The translations under genes were made by a program, and so were the position numbers. This document shows, one piece after another, positions 34,235-45,950 of a DNA stretch of 64,000 nucleotides; position 1 is the stretch's first letter, and each line of letters begins with the position of its first letter. Location of the stretch: assembly GCF_000499845.2 (NCBI RefSeq), contig NC_023754.2, positions 23,718,611 through 23,782,610 of the forward strand, in the 5' to 3' direction. The notes below the pieces were generated by a model that ran no database searches, was not told where the DNA came from, and was given only the letters and a program-made list of their open reading frames with translations. The stretch is from Phaseolus vulgaris. Lineage: Eukaryota > Streptophyta > Magnoliopsida > Fabales > Fabaceae.

Positions 34235-34242
34235 TATTTATA
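34235..34242 (-). promoter_or_regulatory. TATA box of peroxidase gene 4
   Basis: TATAAATA on the minus strand in the context CCCTATAAATAAAGG, 80 bp upstream of the ATG. Gene 1 has the same TATAAATAAAGG context. Confidence 0.7.
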
Positions 34243-34439
34243 GGGACAAATCGCCATCATCATATGCCAGATTTCAAACCATCATTTTTAACTTTCCCCA
34301 ACTTTCTCTTTTCCTACTTTCTTATCCCTTCACATAAAAAACTTTAATTTTCATCTTCAAAAATATTTAAGATTTCAAAAATTATTCAAGGCACTTCTAC
34401 AAAAATAAAAATTGAATTATTAAATATTAAAATATGCAC

Positions 34440-35550
34440 TGAGAAAGTTTTTTGGTGCAGTGCGTACGAAGTGGTAGCGGATGTGTGGGCCCCGTAAAAA
34501 ATAAAGTCCGCAATGGGTGATTGCCAGAAATTTATGTTCCTATTTTCTTCTATTACAAAATAAAGTGGTCTTGATGATGACACGTGGATGGCACGTGGGC
34601 GGCACGACCACGATTTGCTTTATAAAATTTGTAAAATGTAGATTCTCTTGAAATTTACGTGATTAGTTAATTATAGTACTTTAGCAAATGGCAAGGTGGT
34701 GGGGAAAATTATTCAACACAAACATAAGTGTTGTAGAGTAGTGTTAAAGTAAGCAATGTTTGCAAGTTCTAACAATAAGTTGTGGTTTTTGTCTCTGGAG
34801 TTTTCACTTTTTCCATGTGTTCAGCCATAGCACGATCATTTTGTTCAACTGCTGCATTCATTATTGCCGCCTTTAACACATTAGGTGAACCCGTTTACTA
34901 TAATTAAATACTACACCATAACCCTCACCATCCTCAAAAGTCAGTTTTTTTTTATATATCATAAAGTATTTAATTTTATCTTTTAAAAAAAGTTAATTTC
35001 CATATATAGTATGTTACACAAATATTTATTTTGTAACAGTTAAATTTTGAAAAGAATATGTTTCAGAGAAAATATAAATAATCTAAACTAGAACATTCAG
35101 TTTAACTTAGAAACACAACAAAATTTAATCGAGTAGTTGATCTGTTTTTCTTCTGATCATACATATCTTTTTTATGTTAAATCTTTTTCTTTAAGTGAGA
35201 TTTTATACTTAATATTTGCTTTATATTTTGCTTATCCATTTTTGACCCAACAGAACCAAAGAATTAGATGATTGTTTGTCAAAAATAGGAAAGTACAATA
35301 GTTATTAGTTAAAGTAAAAGTTTCATTCCTTATGTTTCTTTAATTAATAGATTAAATAATGAAAAGAGTGGTTTAAGATTGTTTAAAATAAAAAAAGGTG
35401 AGGGGTCTATCCAAAAACAGCATAAAATATTGAATGAAAAAATGAAAGAAAAAAACAAAGCGTCTCGATATGTGATATTTTTTGTTTGTGTTGGTAAACA
35501 ATAAAACTTTAAACATTTAAATAGCAGAAATAAGCTTGGGGTGGTGGCTT
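34440..35550 (-). repeat. Gene 4 upstream region, partner of the 29.3-30.8 kb duplicate
   Basis: Carries the same ordered words as 29310-30810 (see that entry). It covers the distal promoter of gene 4, including the paired G-boxes. Confidence 0.45.
34581..34597 (-). promoter_or_regulatory. Paired G-box (CACGTG) motifs upstream of gene 4
   Basis: Two CACGTG cores at 34581-34586 and 34592-34597 (11 bp apart, ACACGTGG and GCACGTGG) lie about 430 bp upstream of the gene 4 ATG. CACGTG is the known binding core of plant bZIP and bHLH factors, including ABA-response factors. Function here is inferred only. Confidence 0.4.
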
Positions 35551-36007
35551 TCACTAAAACCGTAATAAAGTCTGAGTCTATATATTATTGTTTGGTAGCT
35601 AAAAGCAATATTTTCACATATAGCTATTCAATTTTCAAGCACTACTTTATGTTAGCCACCATAAAGAAGGACCTTTCATGCCCCTCAGAGTTAATTTAAA
35701 ACTATTCCCTTCCCATCTTTTCCAACACTGTTTCTTATGTTCATAATTTTTTACAACTATATTATTAATATATAATATATTCCAACCTTGTTGCTAATTA
35801 ATTTATGTTAAAGATCTAGATCTCTATCTTTAGAAGAGTTTTTATTTTAATCAAAACGTTTGAACTATACACCTTATGTTATTAAATAAAACTTTTAAAA
35901 ATAATAAATTTCATGAGTCTCTTTTAAATTGAAAGACACTAAGTGACACCTACCAAATTTTGTACTACAATCTCATCGACATTGTGCAATCAGTCATAAC
36001 ACTTCAT

Positions 36008-36012
<5 letters not shown>
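35551..36012. other. Spacer, no gene
   Basis: About 460 bp without a supported gene, ending at a long (TA)n microsatellite. Confidence 0.5.

Positions 36013-36060
<48 letters not shown>
36013..36060. repeat. (TA)24 microsatellite abutting a peroxidase relic
   Basis: 48 bp of perfect TA repeat, directly followed by a fragment of peroxidase exon 4. The matching place in gene 1 exon 4 reads AATATATCAGG, so the repeat may have expanded from that exon sequence. Confidence 0.9.
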
Positions 36061-36064
<4 letters not shown>

Positions 36065-36082
36065 GAGTTGTTGGGTCAAAAT
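36061..36082 (-). pseudogene. 22-bp relic of a peroxidase exon 4
   Basis: TCAGGAGTTGTTGGGTC followed by AAAAT matches the plus-strand sequence inside gene 1 exon 4 (3769-3790) with one mismatch in 22 bases. On the minus strand it encodes the conserved exon-4 motif FDPTTPD. No other exon sequence is visible next to it. It is either the last trace of a deleted peroxidase gene or a filler fragment captured during break repair. Confidence 0.6.
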
Positions 36083-36195
36083 CAAGTAATTAATTAATAG
36101 TATATTTGGATAAAAAAAATATATAAAACGTGTTTCAACATCTAATAAATATTAAATATATAATAAATGATGATAAATTATTTAGGGGTAAAAAT

Positions 36196-37959
36196 TGTAA
36201 GGACCGAGAAAGAGTAGAAGTGGTATAATTAAAATGATGTCTTAATATTTTATTAGTAAATTTAAAAGAGCATATAAATAGAAATTCAGTTATTCAAGTT
36301 TTATTTTAAAAGAATCATCATTACTCTAAAAAATTTATTTTCTTTTTCTGTGTCGGAGTCGCCATTGAACTCTTGCCAGTGAACTCTACAAGATTGCCTG
36401 ATCAAAATCTCTCAGATAGAGTAAGTTCATTCTTGACTCCTTTTCCTTTGAGTTAGTTTTGATCTGGTTAGGTTTGTTTTTAGTTTAAGCTGGCATGTGA
36501 TGCTTTTATCTTCAGAAATAGTCTATGTTAGTTCAGTATCCTAGTGGTATAGTTAGATTTTTTATCAGGACTCTGTGGTGCAAGGTAGGCTACCCTTGAA
36601 TTTTTTATAGTTTGGAGCTCTTAGACAGCATCTGCTTAAGTTCAGGTAAGATAAAGCTAGTTTAAATTGTCAATAAAATCCTAGGCTAGAAGATCTGAAT
36701 CTGGGGGTGACGTGGTCACTAATCTCAAATTTTCTTGCAGGATTTCTTGTTTTTTAGTAGATTGGGATTTGTTTGAAATTGAAATGTGAAAGTGTAGATA
36801 TAATAGATGTTGTAGAATGTATAGGAGTTTGGAATTGAATGAGTTATTGAATGTATTTGAATAGTTTGTTGAATTAATTCAAATAAAATGTTTGATCAGA
36901 ATTGGTGGTTTGATTTTAAATGATTTTGGTTTAGAAATTATATATATATATATGTATAGATTGACATAATAGTTAATTGAGTCAATGAGAGAGCTTATAA
37001 TAATGTTGAACAGGAACAATCAATGTAATGTATAGTTTTTATAAAATTATGAGTTAAATGAAATTCTAAGTTTTTGTATGATTTAATTGTGTATTTTTGG
37101 ATTGTGTAGAAAGTTTAAAATATGATGTGATTAAATGGTGCATTGATGTGTTACACGAGATATGGAAGAGTGTGAAAGTGTGATCAATACATAGTATTTT
37201 CAGGAAAGGAAATACGGTGTTGAGTTGTTGTTAATATAGGCCCGTAATGAGACATCCTGACTTTACTGATATAATGGAATCAAATATATGAAGTTATTTA
37301 GTTGGTGAGAGTTGATGGAGGTTCATATGACTTTGTCTGCGATTTGGAATATAATCTGGTCTTTAAGGTCATATGAATTTACCCTGTCATACAAGATGAT
37401 GAGATATTGAGATGTTATGCGCATAGCTGTGTGGATTTCACAACGAGTAGTATGACAAGTGCAGGTCTTCGGAGGCTAATTTCAATACACGAGTCTTCTA
37501 GAGGTAGAGTCAAATGTTTATGTGTTGTGAGTCGGTAGAAGTCTGACATGCATGTGAAAGATAAATTGTGAATTTTAATAGACACTTGGTTTGAGAAATT
37601 ATATGAGACTTTATGAATTATTTTTATTAATTTGAAATTGAAATTATATAGAAATATTTATATAGCTAGCTTACCCTGTTCTGTGTCTATGTTTTTTTTT
37701 TTTATCTGTGATGATCGTGTTTTACATGAGAACAAATGAGGTTGCGGGTAATAGAACTCCTTAGTAAACAACTGGAGGATGAGATAACTTTCATTTGAAT
37801 ATTTTATTTTATTTTAAAAACTTTTGATGTATATATTAAAATCCGTATAATAAAGGATATCTTTTTAAAAATACTTGTACATTTTTATATCTTAATTACA
37901 ACTTATTTTACTTTTATTTTATTATATATGGATAAAAAAATTAAATTAAGAATGTTACA
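36196..37959 (+). mobile_element. Solo LTR of a Ty3/gypsy retrotransposon
   Basis: A 1764-bp block starts TGTAAGGACCGAG and ends GAATGTTACA. AAAAAT flanks it on both sides (36190-36195 and 37960-37965), a low-complexity but exact repeat. TATAAATAG near 36273 is a plausible LTR promoter. Its 3' two-thirds matches, in inverted orientation, the LTR at 62525-64000 (shared words include TGATGATCGTGT, TATGCGCATA, GCTGTGTGGATTTCAC, TTTTCAGGAAAG and GTTGAACAGGAAC-type). No internal coding region or second LTR adjoins it, so it probably arose by LTR-LTR recombination. Confidence 0.75.
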
Positions 37960-39009
37960 AAAAATACTATTTTTGTAAAATTCTTGAATTCAGACTAAAA
38001 AAAATTACAATTATTTTAACAGTGCAATACATCTAAAAATATAAAAAAAAACATTTTCATAAAATAAAACTAAAATTCAAAAATAATTATTTTTATTACT
38101 GTTATTATTCTATAATTTTACTATTTTTAAGATTTTACTATTATTTTAAAATTTCATTACTATTATTTTAAAATAATATATTTGTGAATACTTAAATTAT
38201 CTCTATTATTATAAATAATTAAATTCAATTTTAATTTTATTAATATTATTATTTTCTATTATAAGTGAATTTATTATTATTATTATCATATAAATTTTAG
38301 TTTTTATTATTATAATCAATTATATTATTTAAATTATTTTATAATTTATTTTTATTAATAATATTTGTTAATATTTGTTGTCATCATTTTAATTTATTTT
38401 TAATCTTATTTATATTATATTACATAATCGATTATATTAAAATATTATTTATTATGCATAGAGTATAATTGATTATAACTTTTTCGGCAACCTCCTCTAT
38501 ATACAAAGCACCATTTTATTAATAGCATCATAGTTACTCGTGAACGTGAAAACCATAACAGTGAAAGTCATGTACAAAATTTTCATCTTTAAGCTGATGC
38601 ATACGTGATTCTTCTTCTTTCTTTCTTTCTGCGAGGATGCCAAAATCATTTTTCCCTCTTTTCTACGCTCTTATTTCTACACACAACACTTTAGAGATTT
38701 ATGAGTGGGATTTAATTATTTAAAATTATAAAATTTTATCCAAAAATATAAGAATTTGAAAATCTTCATAACTATTTCTCTCTCATGTTTATATTTTTCT
38801 TCATGTTCCTCTTTTTAATTTGTCTGGATTAGGAGATAGTTGGCTTGATTGAAATTGAGACAATGTATTTTTTTTGTTGTTGATGTTGATAAACATTTAT
38901 TTTATATTAAAGTCAACGAAAGTTATTTTTTCTTATACATACTAGTACTAGTTTTTAATTTTTTTTAACAAGACTTTTTAATCTCTAATAGATGTGAGAC
39001 TATATATTA

Positions 39010-39175
39010 TGAGTGATCCGATAACGGGTGACACGATAGATCCAACACAAACACTTATTAGGATAGACTTGAAATGACTCTAATATCATATTACAAAATG
39101 GAGTTTAAGCCTAATTCAACCTCATAAAACCGACTCATGGAGTGAGGTTTGCATCCACTTATATACTATGATTTT
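39010..39175. repeat. Dispersed legume-type repeat
   Basis: Contains CCGATAACGGGTGACACGAT, GAGTTTAAGCCTAATTCAAC, CTCATAAAACCGACTCATGG and GTGAGGTTTGCATCCACTTA. I recall this series of words as a very common interspersed repeat in bean and soybean DNA; the superfamily is not clear to me. A decayed relative is at 13605-13690. Confidence 0.5.
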
Positions 39176-39894
39176 AATCTCCATTTTATTATCGTTCAAC
39201 TAATTTAAATTTTCTTATCTATAAATATAATTAAAATTTTAAATAATTTATAATAAAAACAATTCAAATCTAAATATATACTGTAAACTTTTTATTTAAA
39301 TATATTTTTTCTTATTTTAATATTTTAAATCAGTACACGTTGGCTCATATATTTTTTTAAATAATTTTTATTTTTTCGAAATTTTATGTAAAAAAATCTA
39401 CCACTCAATTAAAAAATGATAAAAGTGTTTTTTAAGAGACAAGGGTAATACAATAGAAAAGTCTGATATTTATGGCGAGAGCAATTTGATTGGTTTAATT
39501 TGAAAAAATACAAATGAATTGGTAGTACTTTAATGTAAGTTGTTGGATGCAATTGAAGAAGCATGTGTACTTATCCTACACGTATGTTACTGTACACATG
39601 TACGTTTCTGAAACCGAGTTCTTGAACAAATCATTATCAAAGACAGTGAAGTTGAAGAGTCAAATAAGGAAGCCATGTTGGTTTTAGAAAGTTACCAAAA
39701 TCTATGCAAGTTTTCATGGTAATTATTCTTTTGTTTTACAATAATTTGATTCATAATTTGGTATTTAAATATTAAGGACAAAGTTTCTGACAAAGCTATT
39801 TAAATATATTATATGTACCCCATAACACAACACATAAAAAATTGTAATTTTCTACAACAAATTGCCTTGAAATTATGGAGTAAACGGAATTCTC

Positions 39895-39922
39895 TATTAT
39901 TATTATTATTATTATTATTATT
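39895..39922. repeat. (ATT)n microsatellite
   Basis: About nine ATT units. Confidence 0.85.
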
Positions 39923-40996
39923 TATATCATAAATCGTACAGTCTAACCTGACGGCTCACAACTTCATGAATTTGCTCGTACATTTGGATAAAAAAGGAAA
40001 GCAAAAGAAAAATATGAAGAAGGATAGATTTTTCTTTTATGTAGAGTGACTTTGATAAAAAAATATATTTGTGAGAGATATAATTAGAGTAAAGATAATC
40101 CAAAAAGAGAATGAAAAATAAAATAATACAGCGAAAAAGGTTAGTATTAGAACAATAATATTATTTTAACTTTTATATTTGCAAATATATAAAATAATAA
40201 AGTATAATAAATACAGATTTCTTAATGTAAAGTAATAAATGAACCTAACTCAAGTCAGACTTGAGATTCTAATTCATCTTTTGATCTTTGGGTAAAAAAG
40301 GGATCTGATTCAAAGTTAATTCTAATTCGATTGTACACTATTATTGACCATCATCCCACAGGGCCACAGTAACAAGAAGAAATAGGTTCCATCTAAGTGA
40401 CAGTGACATTTTCTTAATGGGATTATACAATGTGGGTAATTCTAAAACGAAGTTTAGAGTGAATTTTCGGTGAAACCTCTCACCACCTCAATACCTTCTT
40501 CAAATTCATGTTAATTATGAAAAATTGTTTTTTTTTTAATTTTAAATGAAACATAAATTTATATTTTTAAATAAATTATATCTTTACACCCAATATCTTT
40601 TTTGAGCTACAGACCTCCATTTCTGTCATAACACTCCCATTTTTTTAGTCGCATTGTTTGATCGAGTAATTACATAATTTAAGCATGTGTGAGATGGTTG
40701 ACGAGGATATTTGTTTTATTTGACATCAATGAAAAGACTTTTTTTTTAATTTTGTACTCTATTTTTTTTATTTTATTGGATTTTTTTTTAGTTTTGTGAC
40801 TACAAAACTTATCTCAACCCCAACAGTTCACCACCGCTTGAAAATGAAGAAAAAAATATCACACTTTCCATAATACTTAAAAGAATATTGTTAATTTTTT
40901 TTTATAAAAAAAATAATAATAAAATAAATATAAAAAAATTATATATATAGGGAGGTAATTTGGCAAAACTTTTTAAAAGTTAATATTAATGGACTC

Positions 40997-41000
<4 letters not shown>

Positions 41001-41049
<49 letters not shown>
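41001..41049. repeat. (TA)n microsatellite
   Basis: About 24 perfect TA units. Confidence 0.9.
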
Positions 41050-41050
<1 letters not shown>

Positions 41051-43199
41051 CTTTCTTCGATTTGGTTCAGACCCTGATGAAAAAAAAAACGCTAGTTACA
41101 GTAAACCAACTTAATTAATAGTAAAAAGTTTTAAAATATTTTACTAATCTCTATAATGGTATGGATTTTTACTTTTTTAGTTTCTATTCTTAAAAATAAT
41201 TTATTTTAGTTTTTATATATACTATTTTCACAATGGACCAGAGCCCATGAGACCGGAAAGAAAAATCAAAGCACAATAATGGAATTTTACTTTTCATAAT
41301 CTGTTATTTCTTTCTGCACCCCATTTATTTCAAAATGGTTGCTTTGTCTTTTCCATTTCATAACAATTATGGTTTTCGAAGTATTTTTAAATCGAACAAT
41401 TTAAAATAGTAATTTGTGTTTCAATATAATCATTAGATTGTACTAGAATACCAAATCTAAAAGTAAAATATAATTAAAGATCATTTTGAAATATAATTCA
41501 TGCACCCTATTTTAATTAAAAAATATAATTTTAAATTCTGAATCTGACAATCCATTTTTATATATTTTTAAATAAACTTATCTAGATTTTTTTTTTCACT
41601 TCCACATATTTAATTAATCAATCCAAAAGGTTTTTTTTTTTTTTTTTATCAAATCCTCGTATTATTGTTTATTCATAAGTTTTATGAAAGTGTAAGAAAA
41701 AATTATTTTTTTAAAAAATAAAATTCATGTTAGACAACATATTTCATCACATAAAAAATAACATAAAAGTTATAGAAAAAACAATAATATAAAGATTAGA
41801 CCAAACTCATCAAGAAAAAAAAAATCAAAAAATAACTTAAGCAAAGGAGTTTAAACAAAAATTAAATAAAAATTTAAAAACAAAAAAAATAAATTTCTTT
41901 AATAATACGTGGCTCTCCTAAAAACAACAAACAAAAAAGTTACTCATTTCAATTTTTTTTAAGTTTTCCAAAATAGGAAAGGATGGACGATGACATATTT
42001 TTAAGTTTTCAAAAGATGGTACTGTGCATCTTTCCAATGAGATAAAAAAAAATGTCTGATATTTTACTGATGGTAACTGGTTTATAAATAATTTACTAAT
42101 ATTTTAATCCAAAACTTCAAAAATATTATTATATATTATACAAACTAAAATTCTTTTAATAGATATTTTTTATTGTATAATCTAAAACATATTTTATTTT
42201 AATCACGAATGTTTCTTAGTTTTTATCATCTTAAATTACAAACTCTATCTGAAAAGTAAAGGAAGAATAGCGAGAAAAATAATAATTAAATAGAAATAAA
42301 ATATTAGGTAGTAAGTATGTATTTTTAAAATTAAAGACTTTAAAATGAAAAGCGAAAAAAATAAATATGAATATAGGTGTCGAAATAAATAATAAAAATA
42401 TGAAAAGTAGGTAATAAGACATTATTAAAGATCAATTTTATCTACATTTTTTTTAACATTATAAACTCTAAATCAAATGAGAATATATGAGTTGAATGAA
42501 TAAATTAAATGGAAAAACTCATTTGAGTGGAAAACAAATTCAAATAAGTTTCCTCAAAAAATATAAATTACACTTGGTACGAGAAAAACAATTTTGAAAT
42601 ATTCAAAAGTTATAGACATGTGCCAAACAAAATAATAGATATTTGAATTATATCGTGATTCAAATGATGAAGTGTCAAGAAAAATAAATTTTTGGATATA
42701 TATAAAGGAAGGTAGAGAGTTTTTTTTTACTAATATTATTATATTTTTGTATAAATAAAATTATTCAACCACAAGATAGAAAAAAAAATTATAAATATAA
42801 TCTATTAACACCAACCATCCAATAAAATTATATATGCATTCTCTTGGTTGGTCACCCAATCAAGACATAAATGTATAAGTTAGACTTTTTCGTATAAGTT
42901 TTATTATTTCAAACCTAAATCTTTTGTTGCAAGACAAAATAAATACATTGACACTCTTTGATAGACAAGAGACGTAAGACAAGGATACTCATACAAAATT
43001 AAGGGCAAAAAGTATAAGTGTTTTTAAAAGTTATTTTAAACAACATATGGGTCAACAAATATATCATGTCTGGTTACTATGCTTGTCATTTGGGAGAATG
43101 TAACTATGTTATTATGTTAATTGTTATTGATGTTTTTATAAATTCCTTATGCTTTTAATAAAATAATATTTATTTTAGATTCAATAATAACTTACACAA

Positions 43200-43810
43200 T
43201 ATTAACTACACAATCAACTAAATTTTTAGATTCAAACAAAAATATCTAAATTAAATCATCCATATCAAAATCTAACATATTCACGTTTGATTCCAAACAA
43301 TATATTACATTACTAAAAAACAATCAATCATGTAAATAAAAAAATTTGGAATTGGTGATCACGTTAAACCCACATCCAGATATTCTAACCAACATTAAAG
43401 AGTTTTGATAAAAAAATTTAATTATATTACTAAGACACTAAGCTAAAAGAGACTAATTCTGAAGATAAAAGCATAACATGCAAAGTTAATATAAAAACAA
43501 ACCTAAGCATATAAAAAACTAACTTAAAAGAAAAAAAAAAAGTCAAAATGAACTTATTCTATTTGAGAGATTTTGATTATACAATTTTGTAGAATTTACT
43601 ATTAGGAGTTCAATACCAGACTCTAATTGTTGATATGATGAACAGGGATGTTAGAATTTTAGAAAAAAAAAGAATAAAACTTTTAGAAAAATTGTGATTC
43701 TTTTAAAATAAAACTTAATAACTGAATTTTTTTTTATATATTTTTTTTCCATTTAAATAATAAAATATTTCTATATCATTTAAAATCATATCAATTTTAT
43801 TATAATTAAA
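43200..43810 (-). mobile_element. Decayed 5' part of the same gypsy LTR, inverted
   Basis: The reverse complement aligns in order with about 36240-36780 of the solo LTR. Shared words include TTTTATTTTAAAAGAATCA, ATCAAAATCTCTCA, AGTAAGTTCATT/ATAAGTTCATT, ATGCTTTTATCTTCAGAA and TTGTTTTTTAGTA. Many point differences show that it is older than the solo LTR or from a sister family. The ends cannot be fixed; the 3' two-thirds of the LTR was not found beside it. Confidence 0.6.
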
Positions 43811-44483
43811 ATTTAATTAAACTTAACTAATATTTTAAGAAAACGATATTTGATTAGATTATCACTTCACTAATTCTTTTAAAGATTTCAATAAAAATAT
43901 TGGCCATTTCTGTATAATTTCAAGTAATTTGTCTCTGTCTCGAATTTATATACAACTGATTCTATATATTTATGGTGGTAACCAGACAAGATCCGAGTAA
44001 GATGGAATATTAAATACTATAACAGACAAAATTAATTCGTTGAGAGTAGCATACAGTATTAATATAAGAGGATACTATTAACACTTTCTCTAATATTCTC
44101 TTCATCTTTTCAATTAATTGAAATTACTAAAATATAATATAAATTTGATAAGTCCCACTTTTAAGTTTAGAAAAACTATTAAATAAAAAATAAAAATGAT
44201 TAAAATATACTAGAAAGAGAGTGCCACTTCTTACCACAATATAAAGTGCTGGTCAACATAACACGTATATAATAAGACTGTTGAATACTAAAATTTCATC
44301 ATGAAATGTTAAAAAAATGGGATAAAATATAGAAGGAAATTAGTGAAATGATCCCAGCTATTTTTAACATTATTTATTCTTGTCTTTTTTTTTAACTAAT
44401 CCCCCTTGGCATTAGATATAGCCAGCTGTTGTCAACTACGTCATATTTGGACCAAGCAGATTTATTCAGTAAATAATTCAAGA

Positions 44484-44854
44484 GTTAAATATGTTTTTTA
44501 TTTATATATTTTATTGAAATTATTTTTTTATTTTTAATTCAAATTTTAGATTTTATAAACTATTTTAGTAAAAAATTATTGAAATTAATTTTTATTATTT
44601 TTTAAATAATAAAATTTTCAGTGTAAATTAAATTGTTAATTTTTTTTATTAACTAATCATGGATATTATAATATTACGAGACATTCGTTTGTTTTCTTGT
44701 TAACTAATCGTTAATATTATAATATATTTTATTTATGTTAAAAATTTATTTATTTATTTTTAAAATTGATAAATACTTATTTAAATAATATTTTTATTAT
44801 AATTGGTCTAAAATTTGAAAAAAAAAATTGTTTGATAAAAAATATATTTAATAC
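44484..44854. mobile_element. TIR element of the TTAAATATGTTT type
   Basis: Left end GTTAAATATGTTTTTTATTT and right end (GATAAAAAATATATTTAATAC) are inverted repeats about 370 bp apart. Same end type as 6229-6404. No target duplication seen. Confidence 0.35.
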
Positions 44855-45728
44855 ATAAATATTATTAGTGTAAACATGTTTAATAATAATAATAATATGT
44901 TTTATTATATTTAATGAAAAATATGATTTTAAAAAATACGCCATCTATTTATATTTAATTGATAATTTTGTTAAATATATTCTTAGTTTTTAGAATTAAT
45001 TTATTCATTATTTTATTATTAATTATCATTACCTTTTTAATTTAATTCCTAGTTAAGTTACATTTTTATATTTATTGTGATGTAGAAATATTCATTTTTT
45101 TTTTGTTTTTCAAAATTCTTTTCTTAATTTATTTTGTCAAAGAAAATAATCTTGCTTGCAGTATTATAAGTGTACTAAAACGAATGCATGATGATTGGTA
45201 TTACATAAAAAAAGAAGTTATATTGAAAATGTACACATTAAACTCTTTTATTACTACCACTGCAATCCTAACAACCCTAATTATATATTTAAATTCATGT
45301 TAATCAATGTAATCCATTCATTGTTCCTACCCTTGAATATTTTGTTTCCTCCCTCTTTTTCCTTGTTATAAGAAATCTTATTTGAAGGGATTTATCAAAA
45401 TGTTCAACTTCAACAAACCATTAACTAATCTATACAACAACTATATATATATTGCTTATTTGACCCATCTTCATAAATTGGAGAACACCAAATTTATACT
45501 TAAATTGTTAATAATAGACTTCTAAATAGGAGTTGAACTCTTAATTAAATAAATAACATAAAAAAGAAAATACAGAAATTTATTATTGTAAAATTTGAAA
45601 TTGAAAATAATGTGATAATCTCTTACAAACTATTAATAGCATATCCTTTGGGAAGACTCATACGTCTTAACCTATTAAACTTATTTTTTAATTGTAAAAA
45701 TGTGATGCAGTCTTTTTCAAAATAGTGG

Positions 45729-45950
45729 TATTTAAAGGACTGACAAGTTCAAAGTCTTTTTCTAGTTCTGATTCCATAATTGGTTTGTCTTTCTTCCATC
45801 ACGTTCTTCGTTTCTCATGCACTTCTTTTAAACATACTGCTATTTAAAGGACTAACAAAGTCAAAGTCTTTTTTTAGTTCCGATTCCAAATTTTTTTATC
45901 TTTCTTCCATGACCTTGTTCGTGACGCTTCGTGCCCACATGCTCAAAAAA
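45729..45950. repeat. ~112-bp tandem duplication
   Basis: TATTTAAAGGACTGACAAG at 45729 and TATTTAAAGGACTAACAAAG at 45841 each lead into TCAAAGTCTTTTT.TAGTTC.GATTCCA and TCTTTCTTCCAT.AC. The copies have clearly diverged. Confidence 0.75.

Larger units (their letters stand above)
37966..43199. other. AT-rich spacer without a supported gene
   Basis: Holds (ATT)n at 39895-39922, (TA)n at 41001-41049 and a dispersed repeat at 39010-39175. A less AT-rich block at about 38480-38660 has no open frame. The minus-strand open frame at 42231-42422 is low-complexity Phe/Ile/Leu. Confidence 0.5.
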
